Assembly: GCA_021784835.1 (NCBI GenBank)
Contig: JAJYHI010000009.1
Coordinates: 19,243-52,366 of the forward strand
Source of the DNA: a bacterium
GTDB taxonomy: Bacteria > SZUA-79 > Acidulodesulfobacterales > Acidulodesulfobacteraceae
Reading direction: 5' to 3'
Length of the DNA: 33,124 nucleotides
Part shown: positions 26,898 to 33,124 of the stretch, one piece after another
Position numbering within the stretch: the first letter of the stretch is position 1
Layout of the letters: every line of letters begins with the position of its first letter
Translations under genes and position numbers: made by a program
Notes under the pieces: generated by a model
Databases searched by the model: none
Seen by the model: the letters and a program-made list of their open reading frames with translations, nothing else
What the model was told of the DNA's origin: nothing

Positions 26898-27809
26898 TTA
26901 TAGAATAAATTTTTTAACTAAATAGTTTATCAGCCTCAATCCGATATCTAATAAAAATATAAACAGCAATAAAACTACCGAAGCTGCTTCTGCTTTGTAA
27001 TGCAATATCCTCGAAGGTTCATGGATATATATAAATATCAGCATAGCCATGTCTCCTACCGCTCCTCCAGGGCCCGTAACCCCTGTAGGCATACCTGTAT
27101 TATAATAATTTGTAAATAAAAGCGGTGCCGTCTGTCCGATAATATTCATCACTCCAAGCAGAATTCCTATAAATATGCCGCCAAGAGCCGCCTTTAGTAT
27201 GACTGATTTTGTAGCCTGAAATTTAGTTGCCCCAAGAGCAAGAGCGCCTTCTATGTAACTTGCAGGAATCTGATTAATTGCCTGTTCTGTAAGAAGCACG
27301 ATAATAGGCGTCATTATAAAACCAAGAGTAAATCCTCCTGCAAGAGCCGAAAATCCAAAATGAAAACCAAAACCGGCATTAGTGGAAAATATATAAAATC
27401 CCACGATACCCCATACGATAGACGGTATTCCTATCATAAGCTCATTTAAAAGCCTTAAAAAGAAGTTTGTTCTTTTTTTTCCAAAAAGAGATAAATATAA
27501 ACCTGTCCCGACTCCTATAGGAATAGCAAAAACCGAAGCTATTACTACAAGATATAAGTCGCCTATAATGGCGTTTAATATACCGCCCTCTGCGCCGATA
27601 GGAAAACCTGTAGGCAAAGTAGATATAAAATTCCAGTTAAGATATTTATATCCTATGGCGATAGCTTTATAAATAATATGAAAAACCGGAAAAGCCCCGA
27701 TTATAAATGCCGCCGTCGCAAAAAGAAATGCAATATTATTATATATTTTTTTTCTTTTAAGATAACCTTTATCTATCGGAAAAACCGGGTCATGTAATTG
27801 TTGTTCCAT
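26898..27809 (-). CDS. pstA: Phosphate ABC transporter, permease PstA
   Basis: One of the two inner-membrane permeases of the Pst importer. An in-frame TTG at 27857 gives 319 residues, but I prefer the ATG at 27807-27809 (303 residues, MEQQLHDPVFPI): neither has a strong ribosome site, and the ATG starts nearer the first membrane segment. Hallmarks are NELMIGIPSIVWGIVGFYIF, LTEQAINQIPASYIEGALALGATKFQATKSVILKAALGGIFIGILLG (EAA loop) and IIGQTAPLLFTNYY. Six membrane segments are expected. It lies between pstC and pstB. Confidence 0.94.
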   Translation of the reverse strand: MEQQLHDPVFPIDKGYLKRKKIYNNIAFLFATAAFIIGAFPVFHIIYKAIAIGYKYLNWNFISTLPTGFPIGAEGGILNAIIGDLYLVVIASVFAIPIGVGTGLYLSLFGKKRTNFFLRLLNELMIGIPSIVWGIVGFYIFSTNAGFGFHFGFSALAGGFTLGFIMTPIIVLLTEQAINQIPASYIEGALALGATKFQATKSVILKAALGGIFIGILLGVMNIIGQTAPLLFTNYYNTGMPTGVTGPGGAVGDMAMLIFIYIHEPSRILHYKAEAASVVLLLFIFLLDIGLRLINYLVKKFIL

Positions 27810-27872
27810 TATAGGATAATTAATTAAATTATTTATTGATATAATATGTAAGCGCAATTATATATATTTATA

Positions 27873-28817
27873 TTAACCGCCGCCGAATTGCGACCTGCTA
27901 AATCTTCCGCCTATAACTCTATTTAAAATATTTCTTCCTACAATATTAACTATAAGACTAACTAATAAAAGAATGAGCGCCAATTCAACTTCGGCAGAGG
28001 CATATATAGGGCTGATAACGGCAAAAGTAAATGTATTGGCTAGCATAGAAGATATTGTATATCCTACGCTAAATAAAGATTTAGGAACGACCGCCTGGTT
28101 GCCTATTAAAAGGACGGTGGCTATGGTTTCCCCTATGGCTCTTCCAAATCCTAAAATTATTCCTCCATATATTCCGTTCAAAGCATAAGGCATAGAAACG
28201 TCTTTTATTACGTCTAACTTAGTAGCGCCCATCGCCAGCGCTCCATCTTTAGCGAGTTTCGGCACCGAAGACAGAGAATCTTTGGTAATCGAAGCAATTA
28301 TAGGCAAAATCATGAAAGCGACTATTATGCTGGCGGCAAGGATGCCGTAACCTATGTTTTCTTCCACCTTTAAAAACGGTATGCCTGAAAAATGACTTTT
28401 AAAAAAAGGTTCTACTGATTCCCTCAACCAGGGAACTACGGTTAATACGCCCCACACCCCGAAAACAACGCTGGGTATGCCTGCAAGCATTTCAATAATT
28501 ACGGTAAAAATACCTCTTAAAAAAAAAGGGCAGTATTCCTGTAAAAAAATCCCTATTCCTAAGCTGAAAGGTATCGCAAATATTAGAGCAAGGAAAGTAA
28601 CGGCAAACGTTCCTGCTAGGAAAGTCAAGGCTCCAAATATTTCTGCCGGAGGATTCCACTCTTTCCTCCATAAAAAAGATATGCCGTATCTATTTATGGA
28701 CGGATAACTATAATATACTATAACAATAACTGCTATTAAAAAAATAACTACGACGGCAAAAACAAATACCGATAAAATGAATTTAAAAAAATCGTCTTTG
28801 TATTTTAAGTTAAACAT
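27873..28817 (-). CDS. pstC: Phosphate ABC transporter, permease PstC
   Basis: The second permease of the Pst importer. It has the long first membrane segment (about 12-34), FLWRKEWNPPAEIFGALTFLAGTFAVT, IEMLAGIPSVVFGVWGVLTVVPWLR, and the EAA loop LSSVPKLAKDGALAMGATKLDVIKDVSMPYALNGIYGGIILGFGRAIGETIATVLLIGN, which is the PstC signature. Length of 314 is normal. The start ATG has no clear ribosome site. It follows pstS after a 211-base gap that contains a strong hairpin, an arrangement that could make pstS product more abundant than the membrane parts. Confidence 0.97.
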   Translation of the reverse strand: MFNLKYKDDFFKFILSVFVFAVVVIFLIAVIVIVYYSYPSINRYGISFLWRKEWNPPAEIFGALTFLAGTFAVTFLALIFAIPFSLGIGIFLQEYCPFFLRGIFTVIIEMLAGIPSVVFGVWGVLTVVPWLRESVEPFFKSHFSGIPFLKVEENIGYGILAASIIVAFMILPIIASITKDSLSSVPKLAKDGALAMGATKLDVIKDVSMPYALNGIYGGIILGFGRAIGETIATVLLIGNQAVVPKSLFSVGYTISSMLANTFTFAVISPIYASAEVELALILLLVSLIVNIVGRNILNRVIGGRFSRSQFGGG

Positions 28818-28957
28818 TAAAATGGTTATGTCTATTTTTATGGTCTATATTTTTTTTATTCAGGTTAGGCGTTAATTAATTTTTTTAATTATAGCATATT
28901 ATTTTTAATTTTTCTAAAAAAAATAACTCCTGTAATACTTATATAAGATAGCGGATA

Positions 28958-29008
28958 ATAAACAGCGCGATAAAGCATTTTTATCAATCTGCCAATCGCG
29001 CCGTTTAT
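28958..29008 (-). promoter_or_regulatory. Stable hairpin between pstS and pstC
   Basis: ATAAACAGCGCGAT (28958-28971) faces ATCGCGCCGTTTAT (28995-29008) across a 23-base loop. In the minus-strand transcript all 14 positions pair, one as G-U; in plus-strand RNA that position would be an A-C mismatch. No T-run follows, so it is not a normal intrinsic terminator. RNA processing or 3'-end protection of the pstS message is likely. Confidence 0.6.
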
Positions 29009-29028
29009 ATAAATCAGTTAATAATTTT

Positions 29029-30129
29029 TTATTTTACCTGCGCCAAAAGTTTTTTAACGTTCGGCAAAACAGACTTTGGAAGAGGAGCAAAACCGGTCTT
29101 AACGGTATATTTTGCGGCCTGTCCAGGACCAAGCGCCCAGTTCACAAGGTCTTTAATAGATTTTGTCGTCGAAGAATTGGGCTGTTTTTTCTTAATCATC
29201 CAAAATTCAAAATTTGAATCGGGATATGCATTCTTAGCCGAAACGTTCCACACTATAGATTTATCAAAATCAGCTGGGAAACTGCCCTGTTTTAATGCAG
29301 AGTTTGCAGCAGCAGCTATCGTTTTAACCGAACCCACTACATAATTACCTGCTTTATTCAACATAGCGGCGCTTGCAAGATGATATTCCAAAACCCATCC
29401 CAGCCCAACGTAACCTATGCCTCCCGCAGTACTTTTAACTGCCGCGACTACCGCATCGCTTCCAAGATAACCGCTTCCCGTTGGCCAATCAGGAGAAAGG
29501 CTTCGTCCTACTTGCTTTGCCCATGCTTTAGACGTATCGGTTAAAAGGCTCGTGAAATCAAACGTAGTTCCGCTTGCATCTGCTCTGTGAACTACGAAAA
29601 TGTGAAGATTCGGAAACTTATACTGCGGGTTTAATTTTTTAAATACAGGATTATCCCAGTTTTTAATCTTGCCCATATAAATTTCGGCAACTAATTTAGG
29701 CGTCATTTTAAGATTTACGTTGTTGGGTATTCCAGGGATGTTGTAAATAACCTGCGCATCGTCGAGAGCAACAGGAACGTTAATTAAATTAGGGTACCTT
29801 TTTTTGAACGCTTTAGTAAGATAAGCGTCTGACGCTCCTATGGTAATATTGCCGTCGGCTGCGTTAGAAATTCCAAACCCCGAACCCGTACCGGCAACGG
29901 AAACCGTAACATTCGGATGCAGTTTATGATACTCAACCGCCCAAACGGAATTTAACGGATAAAGCATTGTAGAGCCTGAAATAGTCAGTGTACCCGCCGG
30001 TACTTTTGCGCTGGAACTTGCCGCCGGAGTTTTAGATTTAGCGCATCCCGAAACAAGAAACGATAATCCGACGACGGCAGAAACCGTCGCAACTCCCAAC
30101 AGCATTTTTTTCTTACTGCTTTTGTTCAT
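29029..30129 (-). CDS. pstS: Phosphate-binding lipoprotein of the Pst transporter
   Basis: Binds phosphate in the periplasm and hands it to PstCA. The lipobox is LVSGC (Cys29), so it is anchored to a membrane. Ligand-binding motifs are LTISGSTMLYPL, TGSGFGISNAADGNITIGASD and VHRADASGTTFDFT, with DWPTGSGYLGSDAVVAAVKSTAGGIGYVGLGW further on, as in classical PstS. Length of 366 is normal. The ATG has a very strong ribosome site, GGAGGAG. It is first in pstSCAB-phoU and is preceded by four Pho-box-like units, so phosphate starvation control is likely. Confidence 0.97.
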   Translation of the reverse strand: MNKSSKKKMLLGVATVSAVVGLSFLVSGCAKSKTPAASSSAKVPAGTLTISGSTMLYPLNSVWAVEYHKLHPNVTVSVAGTGSGFGISNAADGNITIGASDAYLTKAFKKRYPNLINVPVALDDAQVIYNIPGIPNNVNLKMTPKLVAEIYMGKIKNWDNPVFKKLNPQYKFPNLHIFVVHRADASGTTFDFTSLLTDTSKAWAKQVGRSLSPDWPTGSGYLGSDAVVAAVKSTAGGIGYVGLGWVLEYHLASAAMLNKAGNYVVGSVKTIAAAANSALKQGSFPADFDKSIVWNVSAKNAYPDSNFEFWMIKKKQPNSSTTKSIKDLVNWALGPGQAAKYTVKTGFAPLPKSVLPNVKKLLAQVK

Positions 30130-30133
30130 ACAT

Positions 30134-30140
30134 CTCCTCC
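30134..30140 (-). promoter_or_regulatory. Strong Shine-Dalgarno of pstS
   Basis: GGAGGAG on the minus strand, four bases before the ATG, is the strongest ribosome site in the window. It fits the need for excess binding protein. Confidence 0.8.
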
Positions 30141-30191
30141 ATAATTAAATTTAAATTTTTGATTTGTCTTATCGCAAAATTTATTGCTTTA

Positions 30192-30200
30192 ATTATCATA
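30192..30200 (-). promoter_or_regulatory. Probable -10 region of pstS
   Basis: The minus strand reads TATGATAAT, six bases after the last Pho-box-like unit. There is no separate -35, as expected when PhoB-type activators replace it. Confidence 0.55.
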
Positions 30201-30206
30201 ACAGAT

Positions 30207-30250
30207 TTTTATTACAATTTTATTACAATTATGTTAAATTTTTGTAACAA
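30207..30250 (-). promoter_or_regulatory. Candidate Pho box: four 11-bp units upstream of pstS
   Basis: Read on the minus strand, 44 bases divide into TTGTTACAAAA, ATTTAACATAA, TTGTAATAAAA and TTGTAATAAAA, with no bases between. PhoB sites in other bacteria are 11-bp direct repeats of CTGTCAT plus an A/T-rich four-base spacer, and TTGTAAT matches five of those seven. The last unit abuts a -10-like box. No PhoB gene is in the window. Confidence 0.7.
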
Positions 30251-30274
30251 TTCTGGCAAGGCCGCAAAATTGTA

Positions 30275-30283
30275 TGATATAAT
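30275..30283 (+). promoter_or_regulatory. Extended -10 promoter of the alcohol dehydrogenase gene
   Basis: TGATATAAT is a perfect extended -10 (TGN-TATAAT). CTGGCA at 30253-30258 is a weak -35 with a 19-base spacer. Predicted leader is ~60 AT-rich bases. The Pho-box-like units end just upstream. Confidence 0.6.
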
Positions 30284-30335
30284 AGTCGAAATTAATTTCT
30301 TTTATATTAATACCAATGTTAATATTAATATTATT

Positions 30336-30343
30336 AAGGGGGT
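30336..30343 (+). promoter_or_regulatory. Shine-Dalgarno of the alcohol dehydrogenase gene
   Basis: AAGGGGGT six bases before the ATG at 30350 fixes this start. Confidence 0.75.
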
Positions 30344-30349
30344 AAACAC

Positions 30350-31504
30350 ATGACAAAATTCACCATCTATAATCCGGTTAAAATACATTTCGGCGCAGGC
30401 ATTATTTCTGAAGCGGGAAAAATTGCCAAGAAATATTCCGATAATGTATTAATAGTTACCGGAAAAAATTCAATGCAAAAAACCGGAACGTTAGATAAGC
30501 TTGTTAAAATTTTAAAAGAATCAGGTATAACGGTAACTATTTACGACGGTATAACGCCTAACCCCACTATTACCGAAATCGACGAAGCTGCAAAAATCGC
30601 AAAGCAAAAAGGCGTCGGCCTAATAATAGGTTTAGGAGGCGGAAGTCCGCTCGATTCCGCAAAGGCAATAGCGGTTGCGGCAAAAGGAGATATTCCGGTA
30701 TGGGAATACTTAAAAACTCAGGCTAACGATGCGATTCCGGTTATAACCATAGTTTCAACTTCAGGAACGGGAAGCGAGGTAAACAGATATTCGGTTATGT
30801 CCAATCCTGCGACCGGCGAAAAACCGGGCTTCGGTTATGAATGTATGTATCCGAAAGAAGCTATAATAGATCCGGAAATCACCTCGTCAATGCCTCCTTA
30901 TGTCACGGCAACGACGGGTTTTGACGTTTTCGTCCATATTTTTGAAGCATTTACCGGAAAAGCAAAAAACGAGTTCTCAACTGCATACTGCATGCAAGCG
31001 TTTTATCTTTTAAAAGACAATTTAATTAAAGCATATAACGAACCCGATAATATGCAGGCAAGGGGCAATATGGCGCTTGCCTCGGCTCTTGCGGGACTTG
31101 CCATAGACCTTTCAGGCGTAGGAATAATGCATGCAATGGAACATCCCGTATCCGGAAATTATCCTAATGTTGCGCACGGAGCGGGACTCGCCGTTCTGGC
31201 GCTGGAATCTATGAAATACAACTTAAACACATGTAAAAGGGATTATATGCTTATAGCGCATCATTTCGGCATTAAAAGAGCGGGCAAAAGCGACGATGAA
31301 TATGCAATGTCTTTGATAGAAAAGACGGAAGAGATAATTACCGCTTTAAAACTTAACGTAAAACTCAAAGATCTCGGCGTAGAAAAAGACAAGCTTCAAA
31401 AAATTGCAAAAGAAGCTTTTGCAACTATGGGATTTGCTATAGAAAACAATCCTGCAGAAATTGACGAGAACGGGATTTTAAGACTGCTGGAGAATAGTTA
31501 CTAA
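30350..31504 (+). CDS. Iron-dependent alcohol dehydrogenase (butanol/lactaldehyde dehydrogenase family)
   Basis: A cytoplasmic NAD(P)-dependent oxidoreductase that interconverts alcohols and aldehydes using a bound divalent metal, usually iron. The nucleotide-binding loop is GLGGGSPLDSAKAIA (about 94-108), then STSGTGSEVNRYSVM. Metal ligands by position are D192 and H196 in GFDVFVHIFEAF, H261 in IMHAMEHPVSG, and H276 in NVAHGAGLAVL; H265 is likely the extra conserved His. Length of 384 is standard. It stands alone with its own promoter and terminator, divergent from pstS. Substrate is not predictable: relatives reduce aldehydes in fermentation or detoxification. Confidence 0.94.
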   Translation: MTKFTIYNPVKIHFGAGIISEAGKIAKKYSDNVLIVTGKNSMQKTGTLDKLVKILKESGITVTIYDGITPNPTITEIDEAAKIAKQKGVGLIIGLGGGSPLDSAKAIAVAAKGDIPVWEYLKTQANDAIPVITIVSTSGTGSEVNRYSVMSNPATGEKPGFGYECMYPKEAIIDPEITSSMPPYVTATTGFDVFVHIFEAFTGKAKNEFSTAYCMQAFYLLKDNLIKAYNEPDNMQARGNMALASALAGLAIDLSGVGIMHAMEHPVSGNYPNVAHGAGLAVLALESMKYNLNTCKRDYMLIAHHFGIKRAGKSDDEYAMSLIEKTEEIITALKLNVKLKDLGVEKDKLQKIAKEAFATMGFAIENNPAEIDENGILRLLENSY

Positions 31505-31564
31505 TTAATATTTAAGTTAAACTTGCAGTGTAATTTTTATTATTTTAAAAATATTGCTCTTTTC

Positions 31565-31607
31565 AACACCTTTGATATCTATTTTAATTATATCAAAGGT
31601 GTTTTTA
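31565..31607 (+). terminator. Rho-independent terminator of the alcohol dehydrogenase gene
   Basis: AACACCTTTGATAT (31565-31578) and ATATCAAAGGTGTT (31590-31603) are perfect 14-base arms with an 11-base loop, followed by TTTATC. It lies 60 bases after the stop codon. Confidence 0.8.
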
Positions 31608-31671
31608 TCTGAAAATACGTTATTTTCAAACCATTATTACTTATAAATACTTTATTTGAAACTTCTTCATT

Positions 31672-31723
31672 AATTTGTATACTCAGCAGTATATTACTTG
31701 TCGGTATACATGATATACAAATT
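31672..31723. repeat. AT-rich nested inverted repeat
   Basis: AATTTGTATA (31672-31681) and TATACAAATT (31714-31723) are perfect 10-base arms. Inside, GTATA (31689-31693) can pair with TATAC (31705-31709). The role is unknown; it may be a remnant of a small mobile element. Confidence 0.5.
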
Positions 31724-31754
31724 TGAGTTAAGGTTAAAGGCTTTCCCAAAATAG

Positions 31755-31798
31755 TGGATTCCCGCCTAAGCTTTAATGACAACTGTTGCGGGAATCCA
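31755..31798. repeat. REP-like inverted repeat TGGATTCCCGC / GCGGGAATCCA
   Basis: Perfect 11-base arms at 31755-31765 and 31788-31798 with a 22-base loop that contains TTAATGACAA. Units of the form GGATTCCCGC...GCGGGAATGAC are widespread REP-type sequences in proteobacteria. It sits 41 bases after the beta-barrel gene on that gene's strand and could also end its transcript. Confidence 0.65.
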
Positions 31799-31839
31799 GA
31801 AAAGAAAATTTCTATCGGCAAATTTGAAGCTTTTTTTGG

Positions 31840-33117
31840 TTAGAAGTTATATCCTATAGTTAAATATAGATAGTTATTGGTCATAGTTCCGCCGCTGTAA
31901 TAATTATCGGCAGTGAGGGTTCCAGTGCCGCCGCCTGTAACACTTACTCCTGATAAACTTATAGGCGTCTGTCCTATCGAGCCTATATGGAAAGAATCGT
32001 GTTCGTAATTCAAGCCGACATACCACTTTGAAATAAAGTTATAATGGACTCCGATATCAAAAATATCTTCGGTCATATTTGGATTAGGCAAAGAAGCGCC
32101 TTGATTAGCCGCTATAAATCCAGGTGCGGCAAAACCTCTTTTAAAATTATATGGCATTACATGAAAAGAAACTTGTCCTGCAAAATTTTTATAAAATCCC
32201 TGAACGCCTGCGCCATATCTTAAACCGAGACCGTAAAGACCTTGGGCATATTCATCGTTAGCTGCGCCGGCATTGGTTAAGGCTACCGTTAAGGCGTCAT
32301 TTGGATTATTAGAAGAAAAGTCGTGTGCATAGAAAAAGTCGGTAAAGCCGCCAAGACCTAAATCTGCGTATGGAACTAAAGTTATTTTATTGTTATCGAG
32401 ACTTAATGGATAATCCACGCCTAACGGATTCCAATAATATCTAATAAAAAGTTCCTGCATTTTACCGCTTATGGTAGCATCCGTAGTATTAATCGACAAA
32501 TTTGAACTATCAACATAACTTAGATTAAAATTTGAACTTGAATAGTAATATTTATCCTTTATGCTTGGAACAAAAAATAGAATCCACGAAATTGGCGGCG
32601 GCAAAAAATCGCCTACAGAAATAACATGGTTAAACGAGTGATATCTGAAAGCAAACCCGTTGCCGTTGAAACTGGAGTTATTCAATCCGTAATTATTACC
32701 GTTAAATTTTACGTTTTGATTGTTTAATGAAGTTATATTTGTTGAAATGTTATCTATTTGGCTTATCGGATTTGAATAGTTCTGGCTGACGAAAGGCGAT
32801 AAGTCTACATTTACTCCCCACCATTTGAATGGACTGCCGGAATTTACGGAACCGCTTTTACCGTAAGATACGGAACCGTATAAACCTGAATTAGCGGGCA
32901 AATTACCGTTATTGCCGGAACTGCCCGTTAAAATACCTGAAGTATTATTATTGCTATTAGATGGAGTAATCCCCGTTATACTTCCGCTTGCATTAGCATT
33001 TTTAATTAAAACTCCTAAAGCAATAAATAAAGTTAAAACAAAAACTGACGTTAATTTTAAAAAAACCTTATTGCTGCAGAGATCTTTCTTTTTAGACACC
33101 ATACCATACCATACCAT
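31840..33117 (-). CDS. Outer-membrane beta-barrel protein, unknown specificity
   Basis: No named family is recognised. From Met6 there is a signal peptide (MVSKKKDLC, hydrophobic core, ending NANA-SG). A Ser/Gly/Asn-rich stretch follows (about 45-130, likely periplasmic or a loop), then alternating aromatic/hydrophobic strands: FAFRYHSF, MQELFIRYYWNPLG, GLYGLGLRYGAGVQGFYKNF, FDIGVHYNFISKWYVGLNYEHDSF. The C-terminus YLYLTIGYNF ends in Phe, the usual signal for outer-membrane assembly. Numbered from the ATG at 33117; a stop codon (TAA, 33121-33123) is in frame just before it, so the start is there or at the ATG at 33102. Both lie in an ATGGT tandem repeat. The rest of the 5' region is beyond the window. 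Confidence 0.8.
   Translation of the reverse strand: MVWYGMVSKKKDLCSNKVFLKLTSVFVLTLFIALGVLIKNANASGSITGITPSNSNNNTSGILTGSSGNNGNLPANSGLYGSVSYGKSGSVNSGSPFKWWGVNVDLSPFVSQNYSNPISQIDNISTNITSLNNQNVKFNGNNYGLNNSSFNGNGFAFRYHSFNHVISVGDFLPPPISWILFFVPSIKDKYYYSSSNFNLSYVDSSNLSINTTDATISGKMQELFIRYYWNPLGVDYPLSLDNNKITLVPYADLGLGGFTDFFYAHDFSSNNPNDALTVALTNAGAANDEYAQGLYGLGLRYGAGVQGFYKNFAGQVSFHVMPYNFKRGFAAPGFIAANQGASLPNPNMTEDIFDIGVHYNFISKWYVGLNYEHDSFHIGSIGQTPISLSGVSVTGGGTGTLTADNYYSGGTMTNNYLYLTIGYNF
33098..33117 (-). repeat. Tandem pentanucleotide repeat (ATGGT x4) at the beta-barrel start
   Basis: Four exact copies of ATGGT on the minus strand; the next five bases upstream (AATGT) are a degenerate match. Every unit carries an ATG. 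The first and fourth are in frame with the gene, the second and third are not. Confidence 0.85.
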
Positions 33118-33124
33118 ACATTAC

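Larger units (their letters stand above)
31505..31839. other. Non-coding gap with terminator and two inverted repeats
   Basis: Three structures lie in these 335 bases: a terminator (31565-31607), an AT-rich inverted repeat (31672-31723) and a TGGATTCCCGC inverted repeat (31755-31798). One open frame on the minus strand (31588-31821) crosses all of them, has no ribosome site and resembles no protein, so I do not call a gene. Confidence 0.75.

Noticed and set aside
30253..30270. A sigma54 promoter (TGGCA...GC) before the dehydrogenase
   Set aside because: The spacing between GG and GC is seven bases instead of ten, while a perfect extended -10 for the housekeeping sigma factor lies close by.
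30159..30353. A 64-codon plus-strand open frame ahead of the alcohol dehydrogenase
   Set aside because: It spans the Pho box and both promoters, is mostly AT-driven residues, and overlaps the well-supported start at 30350.
31588..31821. A 77-codon minus-strand open frame between the dehydrogenase and beta-barrel genes
   Set aside because: It runs through two inverted repeats and the terminator; its sequence is what translated REP-like DNA looks like.

Overview
The window is a chromosomal segment of an AT-rich, two-membraned (Gram-negative type) bacterium. The diderm call rests on several lipoproteins, a BamE-like small lipoprotein, a TolC-type outer-membrane channel, an RND pump and a beta-barrel protein with a C-terminal Phe. 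Low G+C, a GatCAB amidotransferase operon, diaminopimelate synthesis, and short dispersed GGTGTCA/TGACACC repeats would suit a deep deltaproteobacterial (Desulfobacterota-like) lineage. That placement is an inference and the species is not identified. Almost all DNA is coding. I see no tRNA, rRNA, CRISPR array, prophage or transposase gene.

Layout. (1) Positions 1-17294: a twelve-gene run on the minus strand, read right to left. The order is BamE-like lipoprotein, dapF, lytic transglycosylase, ligA, nine-repeat YVTN propeller, ubiB-family kinase, glmU, glmS, uvrD/pcrA helicase, gatC, gatA and gatB (cut by the left edge). It joins cell-wall precursor supply (GlmS, GlmU, DapF), wall remodelling, DNA replication/repair and tRNA amidation. 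Several junctions overlap by 4 bases or are separated by 2-10 bases. (2) 17295-19498: two oligopeptide/nickel-type ABC permease genes, dppC and dppB, oddly divergent from each other and bounded on both outer sides by inverted-repeat elements. (3) 19499-25308: an RND efflux pump, with the adaptor and pump genes on minus and the outer-membrane channel on plus. A TGACT-TTAT-AGTCA palindrome sits inside the channel gene's promoter. (4) 25305-30129: a complete phosphate operon on minus, pstS-pstC-pstA-pstB-phoU, preceded by four 11-bp units that look like a Pho box. (5) 30350-31504: an iron-dependent alcohol dehydrogenase on plus with its own promoter and terminator. (6) 31505-31839: non-coding DNA with inverted repeats. 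(7) 31840-33117: an outer-membrane beta-barrel gene on minus whose start codon lies in a four-unit ATGGT repeat.

I do not see a clearly new multi-gene system. The best leads are small-scale: a REP/MITE-like repeat family that ends gatA and flanks dppB/dppC, with one copy bracketed by a duplicated dppB 3' end; the pentanucleotide repeat at the beta-barrel start; the Pho box in the pstS promoter; an RNA-strand-specific hairpin between pstS and pstC; and the operator-like palindrome in the efflux promoter.
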